Assembly: GCF_007858185.1 (NCBI RefSeq)
Contig: NZ_VFES01000006.1
Location: 186,001-250,000, forward strand
DNA: 64,000 bases
Direction of reading: 5' to 3'
From: Pseudomonas grimontii
GTDB taxonomy: Bacteria > Pseudomonadota > Gammaproteobacteria > Pseudomonadales > Pseudomonadaceae
Every line of letters begins with the position of its first letter. Position 1 is the stretch's first letter. The position numbers and the translations under genes were made by a program. Under the pieces are notes generated by a model. The model searched no databases. It was not told the DNA's origin and worked only from the letters and a program-made list of their open reading frames with translations. Shown here in pieces: positions 26,417 to 36,811 of the stretch.

Positions 26417-27307
26417 TCATACCGGTATCACTGGCAGATCCACCTGTGCATCCAACAGGCTCATGAAAGCCCGCGCAGCATTCGACAGCGTCCTTTCGGT
26501 GTGCACGATATAGCCTAGCTGGCGACTGAGTTGTATGCCCGGCAAAGCGATACTCGCCACCTGATCATCGAGCATGGTGCGCGGCAGGACGCTCCAGGCC
26601 AAGCCGATGGAGACCATCATCTTGATGGTTTCCAGGTAGTTGGTACTCATCGCGATGTTCGGCGTAAGGCCCTGGGCCTCGAACAGTCGGCTGACAATAT
26701 GGTGGGTAAAGGTATTACCGCCAGGGAAAACCGCCGGGTGGCCGGCAATATCGGTCAGGCTGACGTCGCGGTTGCCGGTGAGGCTGTGCTCCGGCGCCAC
26801 CACGAAATCCAGCGGGTCGTCCCACACCGGGGTGGCGCTTACCAGGTGATGCGGATCGGGCGCCAGGGTGATCACTGCCACTTCGGCGCGGCCGTGGAGG
26901 ATTTCTTCGTAGGCCACTTCCGAATCGAGAAACTGGATGTCCAGGGCTACGTTCGGGTATTCCCGGGTGAAGGTGCGCAGGATCGGTGGCAGACGATGCA
27001 GGCCAATATGGTGGCTGGTGGCTAAAGTGAGGCGACCGCTGACTTCTCCGGTGAGGTTGGTGAGGGCGCGGCGGGTGTCGTCCAGCACGTTGAGAATCTG
27101 ATAAGCGCGCGGCAGCAAGGCCCGGCCGGCTTCGGTCAAGCCGACTTCACGGCCCAGGCGATCAAACAGGCGCACCTTCAATTGCTGTTCCAGGCCAGCA
27201 ATACGCTTGCTGATAGCCGGTTGGGTCAGGTGCAGGCGTTCGCCGGCGCCGGAGAAGCTGCCGGTCTCGGCGATGGCAATAAAGGCATTGAGGTTGGCCA
27301 GGTCCAT
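26417..27307 (-). CDS. LysR-type regulator divergent from leuC
   Basis: A 296-residue LysR-family protein. The winged helix is NLNAFIAIAETGSFSGAGE then HLTQPAISKRIAGLEQQL; the co-inducer domain follows. The start is ATG 27307 (MDLANLNAF). It is divergent from leuC with a 140-bp AT-rich shared control region that includes ATAAAAAATATGAATTTGAG, so it probably regulates leucine genes, an inference from position only. Confidence 0.85.
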   Translation of the reverse strand: MDLANLNAFIAIAETGSFSGAGERLHLTQPAISKRIAGLEQQLKVRLFDRLGREVGLTEAGRALLPRAYQILNVLDDTRRALTNLTGEVSGRLTLATSHHIGLHRLPPILRTFTREYPNVALDIQFLDSEVAYEEILHGRAEVAVITLAPDPHHLVSATPVWDDPLDFVVAPEHSLTGNRDVSLTDIAGHPAVFPGGNTFTHHIVSRLFEAQGLTPNIAMSTNYLETIKMMVSIGLAWSVLPRTMLDDQVASIALPGIQLSRQLGYIVHTERTLSNAARAFMSLLDAQVDLPVIPV

Positions 27308-27447
27308 GGTGGTATTCCAGTTGGTAATCCAAAGCATAAAAAATATGAATTTGAGTTATTTAATGTAGCGCCATACCATCAGCCTCACAAGCCAAAGGGT
27401 TATTGAAAAGCCCGGCGCATAGAAACACCGCTGATGAGGACCGACTG

Positions 27448-28866
27448 ATGGCCGGCAAAACGCTTTACGACAAGCTTTGGGATTCCCATGAAGTGAAACG
27501 GCGCGACGATGGCTCGTCGCTGATCTATATCGACCGTCACATCATCCATGAAGTGACCTCGCCACAAGCGTTCGAAGGCCTGCGGCTGGCCGGGCGCAAG
27601 CCTTGGCGCGTCGACTCGATCATCGCCACCCCGGACCACAACGTACCGACCACCCCGGAGCGCAAGGGCGGGATTGACGCCATTGTCGACACCGTGTCGC
27701 GTTTGCAGGTACAGACCCTCGACGACTATTGCGATGAATATGGCATCACCGAATTCAAGATGAATGACGTGCGTCAAGGCATCGTGCACGTCATCGGCCC
27801 GGAGCAGGGCGCGACCTTGCCGGGCATGACCGTGGTCTGCGGCGACTCCCACACCTCCACCCACGGCGCGTTCGGCGCCCTGGCGCACGGCATCGGCACC
27901 TCGGAGGTGGAACACGTGTTCGCCACCCAGTGCCTGGTCGCCAAAAAGATGAAGAACATGCTGGTACGCGTCGAAGGCCAATTGCCGTTTGGCGTGACCG
28001 CCAAGGACATCGTGCTCGCCGTGATCGGCAAGATCGGCACCGCCGGCGGTAACGGCCATGCCATCGAGTTCGCCGGCAGCGCCATTCGCGACCTGTCCAT
28101 CGAAGGCCGCATGACCATCTGCAACATGTCCATCGAAGCCGGTGCCCGCGTCGGCATGGTGGCGGCGGACGAGAAAACCGTTGAATACGTAAAAGGCCGT
28201 CCTTTCGCACCGGCGGGCGCCGATTGGGACGCAGCGGTTGAAGCCTGGAAAGACCTGGTGTCCGACGCCGATGCGGTGTTCGACACCGTGGTAGAGCTCG
28301 ACGCTGCCCAGATCAAGCCGCAAGTCAGCTGGGGCACTTCGCCGGAAATGGTCCTGGCCGTCGACCAGAACGTGCCGGACCCGGCGCAGGAGGCCGACCT
28401 GGTCAAGCGCGGTTCCATCGAGCGCGCCTTGAAGTACATGGGCTTGAAAGCCAACCAGGCGATCACCGACATCCAGTTGGATCGCGTGTTTATCGGTTCC
28501 TGCACCAACTCGCGGATCGAAGACCTGCGCGCGGCGGCGGTGATCGCCAAGGGCCGCAAAGTCGCCTCGACCATCAAGCAGGCCATCGTGGTGCCAGGTT
28601 CGGGCCTGGTTAAAGCCCAGGCTGAAGCCGAAGGCCTGGACAAGATCTTCCTTGAGGCCGGTTTTGAATGGCGTGAGCCGGGCTGCTCGATGTGCCTGGC
28701 AATGAACCCGGACCGCCTGGAGTCGGGCGAGCATTGCGCGTCGACCTCCAACCGTAACTTCGAGGGGCGTCAGGGCGCCGGTGGCCGTACCCACCTGGTG
28801 AGCCCGGCCATGGCCGCCGCCGCTGCCGTCAACGGTCGCTTCATCGACGTTCGCGAATTGATCTGA
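27448..28866 (+). CDS. leuC: 3-isopropylmalate dehydratase, large subunit
   Basis: A 472-residue aconitase-family protein that, with LeuD, isomerises 2- to 3-isopropylmalate in leucine synthesis. Cysteines that bind the 4Fe-4S cluster are visible in GSCTNSR (about residue 350) and [11 protein letters not shown] (about 410). Substrate and fold motifs include [18 protein letters not shown] precedes ATG 27448. It is first in leuC-leuD and ends 10 bp before leuD. Confidence 0.97.
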   Translation: MAGKTLYDKLWDSHEVKRRDDGSSLIYIDRHIIHEVTSPQAFEGLRLAGRKPWRVDSIIATPDHNVPTTPERKGGIDAIVDTVSRLQVQTLDDYCDEYGITEFKMNDVRQGIVHVIGPEQGATLPGMTVVCGDSHTSTHGAFGALAHGIGTSEVEHVFATQCLVAKKMKNMLVRVEGQLPFGVTAKDIVLAVIGKIGTAGGNGHAIEFAGSAIRDLSIEGRMTICNMSIEAGARVGMVAADEKTVEYVKGRPFAPAGADWDAAVEAWKDLVSDADAVFDTVVELDAAQIKPQVSWGTSPEMVLAVDQNVPDPAQEADLVKRGSIERALKYMGLKANQAITDIQLDRVFIGSCTNSRIEDLRAAAVIAKGRKVASTIKQAIVVPGSGLVKAQAEAEGLDKIFLEAGFEWREPGCSMCLAMNPDRLESGEHCASTSNRNFEGRQGAGGRTHLVSPAMAAAAAVNGRFIDVRELI

Positions 28867-28876
28867 GGAAAACCCG

Positions 28877-29521
28877 ATGAGAGCTTTTACCCAACACACC
28901 GGTTTGGTCGCGCCGTTGGACCGCGCCAACGTCGACACTGACCAGATCATTCCCAAGCAGTTCTTGAAGTCGATCAAGCGCACCGGTTTCGGCCCCAACC
29001 TGTTCGACGAGTGGCGCTACCTGGACGTGGGCTACGCCTACCAGGACAACTCCAAGCGCCCGCTGAACAAGGACTTCGTGCTTAACGCCGAGCGCTACCA
29101 AGGTGCCAGCGTGTTGCTGGCCCGGGAAAACTTCGGTTGCGGCTCCAGCCGCGAGCATGCGCCGTGGGCCCTGGAAGAATATGGCTTTCGCAGCATCATC
29201 GCGCCGAGCTATGCCGACATCTTCTTCAACAACAGCTTCAAGAACGGCCTGTTGCCGATCATCTTGAGCGATGCGGAAGTGGATGAGCTGTTCAAGGCGG
29301 TGGAAGCTGATGTGGGTTACCAACTGACCATCGACCTGGCCGCGCAAACCGTGACCCGCCCGGACGGCAAGGTGTACCACTTTGAAGTGGATGCCTTCCG
29401 CAAGCACTGCCTGATCAACGGCCTGGACGATATTGGCCTGACCCTGCAGGACGGCGATGCGATTGCCGCGTTTGAAGCCAGGCACCGGGCGAGCCAGCCG
29501 TGGTTGTTTCGTGACGCCTAA
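28877..29521 (+). CDS. leuD: 3-isopropylmalate dehydratase, small subunit
   Basis: A 214-residue swivel-domain partner of LeuC. The signature [15 protein letters not shown] is at about residues 85-99, and [11 protein letters not shown] near the N terminus is typical. It starts 10 bp after leuC with GAGGAAAACCCG upstream. A GI REPIN follows it. Confidence 0.97.
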   Translation: MRAFTQHTGLVAPLDRANVDTDQIIPKQFLKSIKRTGFGPNLFDEWRYLDVGYAYQDNSKRPLNKDFVLNAERYQGASVLLARENFGCGSSREHAPWALEEYGFRSIIAPSYADIFFNNSFKNGLLPIILSDAEVDELFKAVEADVGYQLTIDLAAQTVTRPDGKVYHFEVDAFRKHCLINGLDDIGLTLQDGDAIAAFEARHRASQPWLFRDA

Positions 29522-29544
29522 ATTGATGTAGGCAGGACCGCCGC

Positions 29545-29612
29545 CATCGGGGGCAAGCCCCCTCTCACAGGGGGAACGCATTCCAAATGTGGGAGGGGGC
29601 TTGCCCCCGATG
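29545..29612. repeat. REPIN, GI type
   Basis: ATCGGGGGCAAGCCCCC and GTGGGAGGGGGCTTGCCCCC face each other in the leuD-methyltransferase gap. Confidence 0.88.
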
Positions 29613-29649
29613 AGGCCAGTGTTAACAACACACATCCAGGGGAAACACC

Positions 29650-30414
29650 ATGACCAGCACCGCCCACACCCAAGTCGTGCAAAAACAATTCGGCGAACAG
29701 GCGTCTGCCTACCTGAGCAGTGCCGTGCACGCCCAAGGCACTGAATTCGCGTTGCTCCAGGCCGAACTGGCCGGGCAGGGCGCTGCGCGACTGCTGGACC
29801 TGGGCTGCGGTGCCGGTCACGTGAGTTTCCATGTGGCGCCGCTGGTCAAGGAAGTGGTGGCCTACGACCTGTCCCAGCAGATGCTCGACGTAGTGGCTGG
29901 CGCTGCAACGGATCGTGGCCTGGACAACATTCGCACCGTGCACGGTGCCGCAGAGCGCCTGCCGTTCGCCGATGGCGAATTCGACTTCGTGTTCAGCCGT
30001 TATTCGGCGCACCATTGGAGCGACCTCGGCCTGGCCCTGCGCGAAGTGCGCCGCGTGCTCAAGCCGGGCGGCGTGGCGGCGTTTGTGGATGTCTTGTCAC
30101 CGGGCAGCCCGCTGTTGGACACTTACCTGCAAACCGTCGAAGTGCTGCGCGACACCAGCCACGTGCGTGACTACTCCGCCGCCGAGTGGATGCGCCAGCT
30201 CAGCGAAGCCGGTTTGCATGTACGCAACAGCAGCCGCCAGCGCCTGCGCCTGGAATACACCTCGTGGGTCGAACGCATGCGCACACCGCAAGCGTTGCGC
30301 GCCGCGATCCTGGAGCTGCAGCAGGCGATGGGCCAGGAAGTGCGCGATTACTACGAGATTCAGGCCGACGGCACCTTCAGCACCGACGTGCTGGTGGTAT
30401 GGGCCGAACGCTGA
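29650..30414 (+). CDS. Class I SAM-dependent methyltransferase
   Basis: A 254-residue protein. Motif I is LLDLGCGAGHVSFHVA (about residues 48-63), motif II-like acidic residue in VVAYDLSQQML, and the Methyltransf_11 post-motif LREVRRVLKPGGVAAFVD is at about 125-142. It is inserted between leuD and leuB, a position I know from other pseudomonads. The methyl acceptor is not known, and a direct part in leucine synthesis is not indicated. Confidence 0.82.
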   Translation: MTSTAHTQVVQKQFGEQASAYLSSAVHAQGTEFALLQAELAGQGAARLLDLGCGAGHVSFHVAPLVKEVVAYDLSQQMLDVVAGAATDRGLDNIRTVHGAAERLPFADGEFDFVFSRYSAHHWSDLGLALREVRRVLKPGGVAAFVDVLSPGSPLLDTYLQTVEVLRDTSHVRDYSAAEWMRQLSEAGLHVRNSSRQRLRLEYTSWVERMRTPQALRAAILELQQAMGQEVRDYYEIQADGTFSTDVLVVWAER

Positions 30415-30424
30415 TTAATTTTCC

Positions 30425-30446
30425 CGACCTGCCCATGGGCAGGTCG
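30425..30446. terminator. Perfect 22-bp palindrome before leuB
   Basis: CGACCTGCCC-ATGGGCAGGTCG folds as a perfect hairpin 10 bp after the methyltransferase stop and 21 bp before the leuB ATG. There is no T run, so it may be an attenuator or a processing hairpin rather than a terminator. Confidence 0.5.
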
Positions 30447-30466
30447 CTCGATGAAATGAGGAACCC

Positions 30467-31549
30467 ATGAGCAAGCAGATTCTGATTCTCCCTGGCGACG
30501 GTATTGGTCCGGAAATCATGGCCGAAGCGGTCAAGGTCCTGGAACTCGCCAACAGCAAGTACAGCCTGGGCTTCGAATTGAGCCACGACGTGATCGGCGG
30601 CGCCGCCATCGACAAGCACGGCGTGCCCCTGGCCGACGAAACCCTGGACCGCGCCCGCGCCGCCGATGCCGTGCTGCTGGGCGCCGTGGGTGGTCCGAAG
30701 TGGGACAAGATCGAGCGTGACATCCGCCCTGAGCGCGGCCTGCTGAAAATCCGCGCGCAACTGGGCCTGTTCGGCAACCTGCGCCCGGCGATCCTCTACC
30801 CGCAACTGGCCGACGCGTCGAGCCTCAAGCCGGAAGTGGTGGCGGGCCTGGACATCCTGATCGTGCGTGAACTGACCGGTGGTATCTACTTTGGCTCGCC
30901 ACGCGGCGTGCGTGAGTTGGAGAATGGTGAGCGCCAGGCCTACGACACCCTGCCGTACAGCGAGAGTGAAATCCGCCGTATCGCCCGCGTCGGTTTCGAC
31001 ATGGCCCGTGTGCGTGGCAAGAAGGTCTGCTCGGTGGACAAGGCCAACGTCCTGGCGTCCAGCCAGCTGTGGCGCGAAATCGTCGAAGAAGTGGCCAAGG
31101 ACTACCCGGACGTCGAACTGAGCCACATGTATGTCGACAACGCCGCCATGCAACTGGTACGTGCACCGAAGCAGTTCGACGTGATCGTCACCGACAACCT
31201 GTTCGGCGACATCCTGTCCGACCAGGCCTCGATGCTCACCGGTTCCATCGGCATGCTGCCGTCGGCGTCCCTGGACACCAACAACAAGGGCATGTACGAG
31301 CCTTGCCACGGCTCGGCGCCGGACATCGCGGGCCAGGGCATTGCCAACCCGCTGGCGACCATCCTGTCGGTCTCGATGATGCTGCGCTACAGCTTCAACC
31401 TGAGCGACGCGGCGGATGCGATCGAGAAGGCCGTAAGCCTGGTGCTGGACCAGGGCTTGCGCACCGGCGACATCTGGTCGCAGGGTTGCACCAAGGTCGG
31501 TACGCAAGAAATGGGCGACGCAGTAGTCGCCGCGCTGCGGAATCTGTAA
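30467..31549 (+). CDS. leuB: 3-isopropylmalate dehydrogenase
   Basis: A 360-residue NAD-dependent decarboxylating dehydrogenase of normal length, third step of leucine synthesis. [19 protein letters not shown] opens the protein; substrate-binding arginines lie around [21 protein letters not shown]; the signature [20 protein letters not shown] is at about 243-262. ATGAGGAACCC precedes ATG 30467. Confidence 0.97.
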   Translation: MSKQILILPGDGIGPEIMAEAVKVLELANSKYSLGFELSHDVIGGAAIDKHGVPLADETLDRARAADAVLLGAVGGPKWDKIERDIRPERGLLKIRAQLGLFGNLRPAILYPQLADASSLKPEVVAGLDILIVRELTGGIYFGSPRGVRELENGERQAYDTLPYSESEIRRIARVGFDMARVRGKKVCSVDKANVLASSQLWREIVEEVAKDYPDVELSHMYVDNAAMQLVRAPKQFDVIVTDNLFGDILSDQASMLTGSIGMLPSASLDTNNKGMYEPCHGSAPDIAGQGIANPLATILSVSMMLRYSFNLSDAADAIEKAVSLVLDQGLRTGDIWSQGCTKVGTQEMGDAVVAALRNL

Positions 31550-31555
31550 TCTCTC

Positions 31556-31596
31556 GGGCCCGCTTGCAGTTATTGCTGCAAGGCGGCCCACTTTTT
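31556..31596 (+). terminator. Terminator between leuB and asd
   Basis: GGGCC-CGC-TTGCAG pairs with CTGCAA-GGC-GGCCC and is followed by ACTTTTT. It lies 5 bp after the leuB stop and 18 bp before the asd ATG, so it could also attenuate read-through. Confidence 0.75.
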
Positions 31597-31613
31597 AACA
31601 AGGTGTAGTTGCG

Positions 31614-32726
31614 ATGAAACGTGTAGGTCTGATCGGTTGGCGCGGTATGGTCGGTTCCGTGCTCATGCAGCGGATGCTGGAAGAGCAGGATTTCGATCTT
31701 ATTGAGCCGGTGTTTTTCACCACTTCGAACGTAGGTGGCCAAGGGCCGTCCGTGGGCAAGGATATTGCCCCGCTCAAGGACGCCTACAGCATTGAAGAGC
31801 TGAAAACCCTCGACGTGATCCTGACTTGCCAGGGTGGCGACTACACCAGCGAAGTCTTCCCCAAGCTGCGTGAAGCCGGCTGGCAGGGTTACTGGATCGA
31901 CGCCGCCTCGAGCCTGCGCATGCAGGACGACGCCGTGATCATCCTCGACCCGGTCAACCGCAAGGTCATCGACCAGCAGCTGGATGCCGGGACCAAGAAC
32001 TACGTCGGCGGCAACTGCACCGTCAGCCTGATGCTGATGGGCCTGGGCGGCTTGTTCGAAGCCGGCCTGGTCGAGTGGATGAGCGCCATGACCTACCAGG
32101 CAGCTTCCGGTGCCGGCGCGCAGAACATGCGTGAGCTGATCAAGCAGATGGGCGCGACTCACGCCGCCGTCGCCGATCAACTGGCCGATCCGGCCAGCGC
32201 GATCCTCGACATCGATCGCCGTGTAGCCGAAGCCATGCGCAGCGATGCCTACCCGACCGAGAACTTCGGCGTGCCGTTGGCCGGCAGCCTGATCCCGTGG
32301 ATCGACAAGGAGCTGCCGAACGGCCAGAGCCGCGAAGAGTGGAAGGCCCAGGCCGAGACCAACAAGATCCTCGGCCGTTTCAAGAGCCCGATCCCGGTGG
32401 ATGGCATCTGCGTGCGCATCGGCGCCATGCGCTGCCACAGCCAGGCGCTGACCATCAAGCTGAACAAAGACGTGCCGATCGCTGACATTGAAGGGCTGAT
32501 CAGCCAGCACAACCCCTGGGTCAAGCTGGTGCCGAACAACCGCGATATCAGCATGCAGGAGCTGAGCCCGACCAAGGTCACCGGCACCCTGAACGTACCG
32601 GTAGGCCGTCTGCGCAAGCTGAACATGGGGACCCAGTACCTGGGCGCGTTCACCGTCGGCGACCAACTGCTGTGGGGCGCGGCCGAGCCGCTGCGTCGCA
32701 TGTTGCGGATTTTGCTGGAGCGTTGA
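31614..32726 (+). CDS. asd: Aspartate-semialdehyde dehydrogenase
   Basis: A 370-residue enzyme that makes aspartate semialdehyde for lysine, threonine, methionine and diaminopimelate. The NADP loop is [14 protein letters not shown] (residues 8-21) and the catalytic Cys135 lies in [10 protein letters not shown]. Length and the VGGNC form match the gram-negative type. AAGGTG precedes the ATG. Confidence 0.97.
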   Translation: MKRVGLIGWRGMVGSVLMQRMLEEQDFDLIEPVFFTTSNVGGQGPSVGKDIAPLKDAYSIEELKTLDVILTCQGGDYTSEVFPKLREAGWQGYWIDAASSLRMQDDAVIILDPVNRKVIDQQLDAGTKNYVGGNCTVSLMLMGLGGLFEAGLVEWMSAMTYQAASGAGAQNMRELIKQMGATHAAVADQLADPASAILDIDRRVAEAMRSDAYPTENFGVPLAGSLIPWIDKELPNGQSREEWKAQAETNKILGRFKSPIPVDGICVRIGAMRCHSQALTIKLNKDVPIADIEGLISQHNPWVKLVPNNRDISMQELSPTKVTGTLNVPVGRLRKLNMGTQYLGAFTVGDQLLWGAAEPLRRMLRILLER

Positions 32727-32745
32727 TCGCTTGAAGCAATAAGAG

Positions 32746-32780
32746 AAACCCGCGTTATGGTGACAGGCGCGGGTTTTTTG
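32746..32780 (+). terminator. Rho-independent terminator of asd
   Basis: CCCGCG / CGCGGG stem followed by TTTTTT, 20 bp after the asd stop. Confidence 0.88.
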
Positions 32781-32794
32781 TTGTTCTTTCGGGC

Positions 32795-32882
32795 GCTATC
32801 GGGGGCAAGCCTCTTCGCACATTCGACCGAATTCCAACGTTGAAATGCTGTTCACTGTGGGAGGGGGCTTGCCCCCGATAGC
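32795..32882. repeat. REPIN, GI type, one arm degenerate
   Basis: CTATCGGGGGCAAGCC (left, degenerate beyond this point) and GTGGGAGGGGGCTTGCCCCCGATAG (right) flank about 50 bp. Confidence 0.8.
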
Positions 32883-32976
32883 GCCATCAGCCACACCACA
32901 AGCCCCCAGGTTAATTGCCTCACCCCCAGCCACCCGGTAAAGTGCCGCTCCCCCCGCAATGCCCGAGGCAGCTCCC

Positions 32977-33987
32977 ATGACCCAGACCTTTGAAATCGCC
33001 GTGATCGGCGCCACCGGCACCGTTGGTGAAACCCTGGTGCAGATTCTCGAAGAGCTGGAATTCCCGGTGGGCACGCTGTACCTGTTGGCGGGCAGTAACT
33101 CCGCTGGCGCCTCGGTACCGTTTCGCGGCAAAAACGTGCGGGTCAAGGAGGTCGACGAATTCGATTTCAGCAAGGCGCAATTGGCTTTCTTCGCGGCAGG
33201 ACCGGCGGTTACCCTGAGCTTCGCGCCGCGTGCCACGGCGGCGGGTTGCGCAGTGATCGACTTGTCGGGAGCCTTGCCCGCCGAGCAGGCACCTCAGGTG
33301 GTGCCGGAAGCCAATGCCCACGTCCTCAAGGGGTTGAAAAAGCCGTTCCAGCTCGGCAGCCCGAGCCCGTCCGCCACCAACCTGGCCGTGGTACTGGCGC
33401 CGTTGCGCGGTTTGCTGGATATCCAGCGTGTCGCCGTCACTGCCAGCCTGGCTGTGTCTGCGCAAGGCCGCGAAGCCGTCAGCGAATTGGCCCGTCAGAC
33501 CGCAGAGCTTCTGAACGTGCGCCCTCTGGAACCGAAGTTCTTTGATCGGCAAATGGCCTTCAACCTGTTGGCACAAGTCGGCACACCCGATGCCCAAGGT
33601 CATACAGCCTTGGAAAAGCGCCTGGTTCACGAACTGCGTGCGGTACTGGAATTACCTTTGCTAAAGATTTCCGCAACTTGCGTTCAAGCCCCGGTGTTTT
33701 TTGGCGATAGCCTGACTGTGTCATTGCAATTGCGCGCGGCGGTCGATCTTGCCGCCGTCAACCGCGCATTGGAGGCAGCACCGGGTATCGAACTGGTAGA
33801 AGAGGGTGATTACCCCACCGCCGTGGGCGATGCCGTGGGCCAGGACGTGGTTTATGTAGGTCGGGTACGCGCAGGTGTGGACGACCCGGCTGAACTAAAT
33901 CTGTGGCTGACGTCAGATAACGTACGCAAGGGCGCCGCCCTTAACGCCGTGCAACTGGCGCAGTTGTTGATAAAACGCCTTGTGTAA
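32977..33987 (+). CDS. USG-1 type aspartate-semialdehyde dehydrogenase homologue lacking the catalytic Cys
   Basis: A 336-residue relative of Asd. The NADP loop IGATGTVGETLVQIL (residues 10-24) is present, but where Asd has NCT the sequence reads GSPSPSATNL (about 127-136) with no cysteine. It is therefore unlikely to be a working dehydrogenase and matches the USG-1 group found next to truA in gammaproteobacteria. The start is ATG 32977, preceded by GAGGCAG, not the ATG at 32959. Its role is unknown. Confidence 0.85.
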   Translation: MTQTFEIAVIGATGTVGETLVQILEELEFPVGTLYLLAGSNSAGASVPFRGKNVRVKEVDEFDFSKAQLAFFAAGPAVTLSFAPRATAAGCAVIDLSGALPAEQAPQVVPEANAHVLKGLKKPFQLGSPSPSATNLAVVLAPLRGLLDIQRVAVTASLAVSAQGREAVSELARQTAELLNVRPLEPKFFDRQMAFNLLAQVGTPDAQGHTALEKRLVHELRAVLELPLLKISATCVQAPVFFGDSLTVSLQLRAAVDLAAVNRALEAAPGIELVEEGDYPTAVGDAVGQDVVYVGRVRAGVDDPAELNLWLTSDNVRKGAALNAVQLAQLLIKRLV

Positions 33988-34150
33988 AAGATACTTGGCG
34001 GCAATTTGTAGATTGATTCTAACCAAGCGCTATGCTTGGCCCCAAGCAGGAACAGTTGCGCGTCGGTGACCTATCGGCTCGCCATGCCTTATGGCAAGCG
34101 GTTACCAACCTTCTCGCAGGCCGGGGAGTGTTCAAACAAAGGATGAGGCT

Positions 34151-36700
34151 ATGGTTCAAGTTCGCAAACTGGTGTTAGCAATAGCGGCCGCCTCGGCGCT
34201 GTCCTCCGGTATGGCGCAGGCGCTGCAGCTGGGGGAAATGACCCTCAAGTCGAAGTTGAACCAGCCCTTGTCGGTGGAAATCGAATTGCTCGATGTCGGT
34301 GGCCTCACGGCGTCCGAGATCACCCCGAGCCTGGCCTCATCCCAGGCGTTCGTGGACGCGGGCGTCGATCGCCAGGCGTTTCTCAATGACCTGACGTTTA
34401 CTCCGGTCATCAATCCCAGTGGTCGCAGCGTGGTGCGCGTCACCTCCAGCAAGCCGTTGCCGGATTCCTACGTACATTTCCTGCTGCAGGTGCAATGGCC
34501 CAATGGCCGCTTGATGCGCGACTACAGCGTGTTACTCGACCCAAGCAAGTTCGACCAGTCTGCTTCGAATACCGCAGCGCCTGCTCCGCGCTTGAGCGCG
34601 CCTGCCAATACTGCGCCCGCTGTGAGCAAGCCGGCGCAGCATACCACCACCCCTCACGACACCTTGTGGGACATTGCGCAGAAGTATCGCAACGGTGGCT
34701 CGGTGCAACAGACCATGCTGGCTATCCAGGCACTCAACCCCGGCGCCTTTGTCGGCAGCAATATCAACCGACTGAAAACCGGCCAGGTGCTGCGCCTGCC
34801 GGACACGGTAGAAAGCACTGCATTGCCGCAGCCTCAAGCAATCGCCGAAGTGACGGCGCAAAATGCCGCCTGGCGCCAAGGGCGGCGCGCGGCCACCAAT
34901 CAGGCGGCCGGCCAGCAGCAATTGGACGCCACCAAGCGCAGTCAGGCCGGCAACGCACCGTCCACCACCAATGCCAAGGACAATTTGAGCCTGGTCTCGG
35001 CTGAAGCGGCCAGGAAGGGCGGCAAGGGCAAGGCCGGTGACAGCCAGGCCCTGAGCGACAAGCTGGCGATGACCCAGGAGCAACTGGATACCACTCGCCG
35101 TGATAACGAAGAACTCAAGAGTCGTGCGGCGGATCTGCAAAGTCAGTTGGATAAACTGCAAAAGCTGATTCAACTGAAAAACGATCAACTGGCGCGTTTG
35201 CAGGCAGAAAAAACTGACCCGGCCGTACCGGCGACGGCCGCGATGCCTGCACAGTTGGCAAACGATCCGGCAGCGACCCCTGCAGCGCCCGCTGCCCAGG
35301 CCGCCGCGCCAACGCCGCCAGCGCCTGAGGCAGCTAAACCGGTCGCCGCACCTGATGCCACGGAAGGCAAGTTCAATGACCTGCTGACCAACCCGGTTGT
35401 CCTCGGTGTTATCGGTGGCGCGGCTGGCCTGGTGGTGTTGTTGCTCCTGCTGCTGTGGGCGCGCCATCGCAACGCCCGCCGAGAAGAGGAAAAGCACTTG
35501 CGCATGGCGCGGGCGCTGGCTGAAGAGCCGGAATTTACCCCGAACATCGAACAGGACCTGCCGTCGGACAGTTTCGAAGGCCTCGAAGTGCCGCCGCCTA
35601 ACGTCAAGCTGGCAGCCGCCCCGGCACCTGCTCCAGTGGTTGCGCCCGGAGTGACGGTTCCGACGGTTGCCTCTGTGCTCTCGCCGCTGGCCGCTGCCGT
35701 GGCCCCGCAAAACGCCAGCGATGCCCTGGTGCAAGCCCAGTCCCATATCGACCGTGGTCATCTGAACCAAGCGGCCGATGTGCTGGAGCAAGCGATCAAG
35801 CACGAGCCCAAGCGCAGCGACCTGCGTTTGAAGCTGATGGAAGTCTACGGCCTGCAAAGCGACAAGGACGGTTTCGTGACCCAGGAGCGTCAACTGGTGG
35901 CCAATGGTGAGAACCATGCCCAGGTCGAGCAGCTCAAGTCGCGCTTTCCCGCGATGGCCGTATTGGCGGCGGGCGTCAGTGCCGCGGTTGCGGCAGCGGC
36001 CCTTGACGCTCAGTACGTCAAGGACTTGCTGGAAGACAAGCCGGCTGCCCCTGCTACCGCGCCTGATGCACTCGACACCGATTTCGATCTGAGCCTGGAT
36101 GACCTGGAAGCGGCATCCCCGGCCAACCTGGACGACGAGCAGACGTTTGCAGCGCTCCTGGAGCAGCAATCGGCGCCCAAGGCCGGCGAGGAAAACCTGT
36201 CGGACTTCGATCTGGACCTGCAGCTGAATGACCCGGCGTCCGAACAATCCGACGACGACTTCCTTTCCGGTCTTGAGGATCAGATGAAGGATGTGTCGGC
36301 AGTCGAGCCGCCGACCCTGACCCCTTCGGCCCTGGATGACTTCGATTTGCCGGAGGATTTCGACCTGTCCCTGGCGGACGAGCCAGAAACCGCCGCCAAG
36401 CCTGATGCGTTCGCTTCGGAGCTGGACGATGTCAATGCCGAGCTGGATCGCCTGTCCCAGAGCCTGGAAAATCCGCCCATCGAACCCTCCTTTACCGCTG
36501 AAGACGCGGCGCTGGGCGATGATGAGCCGGAGTTCGACTTCCTCTCCGGCACTAATGAAGTCGCTACCAAGCTCGACCTCGCCCAGGCCTATATCGACAT
36601 GGGGGATGCCGACGGCGCGCGGGACATCCTCTCCGAAGTGCTCACCGAAGGTGATGAAGCGCAGCGCGGCGAGGCCAAGGAAATGCTCGGCAAGATCTGA
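34151..36700 (+). CDS. fimV: FimV, LysM/TPR polar hub protein
   Basis: An 849-residue inner-membrane protein needed in Pseudomonas for type IV pilus assembly, twitching and polar cAMP signalling. Order of parts: signal peptide (residues 1-about 25), conserved N-terminal FimV domain (LQLGEMTLKSKLNQPLSVEI), LysM domain (about 160-220, HDTLWDIAQKYRNGGSVQQ), coiled coil (about 310-360), one transmembrane segment (about 415-435, VIGGAAGLVVLLLLLLWARH), a TPR-like repeat (LVQAQSHIDRGHLNQAADVL), a long acidic stretch rich in DFDLSLDDLE-type repeats, and the FimV C-terminal domain (KLDLAQAYIDMGDADGARDI). The start is ATG 34151, which gives a normal signal peptide. Confidence 0.93.
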   Translation: MVQVRKLVLAIAAASALSSGMAQALQLGEMTLKSKLNQPLSVEIELLDVGGLTASEITPSLASSQAFVDAGVDRQAFLNDLTFTPVINPSGRSVVRVTSSKPLPDSYVHFLLQVQWPNGRLMRDYSVLLDPSKFDQSASNTAAPAPRLSAPANTAPAVSKPAQHTTTPHDTLWDIAQKYRNGGSVQQTMLAIQALNPGAFVGSNINRLKTGQVLRLPDTVESTALPQPQAIAEVTAQNAAWRQGRRAATNQAAGQQQLDATKRSQAGNAPSTTNAKDNLSLVSAEAARKGGKGKAGDSQALSDKLAMTQEQLDTTRRDNEELKSRAADLQSQLDKLQKLIQLKNDQLARLQAEKTDPAVPATAAMPAQLANDPAATPAAPAAQAAAPTPPAPEAAKPVAAPDATEGKFNDLLTNPVVLGVIGGAAGLVVLLLLLLWARHRNARREEEKHLRMARALAEEPEFTPNIEQDLPSDSFEGLEVPPPNVKLAAAPAPAPVVAPGVTVPTVASVLSPLAAAVAPQNASDALVQAQSHIDRGHLNQAADVLEQAIKHEPKRSDLRLKLMEVYGLQSDKDGFVTQERQLVANGENHAQVEQLKSRFPAMAVLAAGVSAAVAAAALDAQYVKDLLEDKPAAPATAPDALDTDFDLSLDDLEAASPANLDDEQTFAALLEQQSAPKAGEENLSDFDLDLQLNDPASEQSDDDFLSGLEDQMKDVSAVEPPTLTPSALDDFDLPEDFDLSLADEPETAAKPDAFASELDDVNAELDRLSQSLENPPIEPSFTAEDAALGDDEPEFDFLSGTNEVATKLDLAQAYIDMGDADGARDILSEVLTEGDEAQRGEAKEMLGKI

Positions 36701-36811
36701 AGGTTGATGCACGTCCAGTGTGGGAGCGGGCAAACCCTAACAAAAGCGCACGCCACGCCGCTGCCGCATTTATAATGGCCGCCTTCGCGCAACTCATCAG
36801 GCTCTCAGTTC

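Noticed and set aside
27400..28998. 532-codon frame opposite leuC
   Set aside because: Antisense shadow of leuC.
34532..36733. 733-codon frame opposite fimV
   Set aside because: Antisense shadow; Arg/Gln/His-rich, no family, no ribosome binding site.
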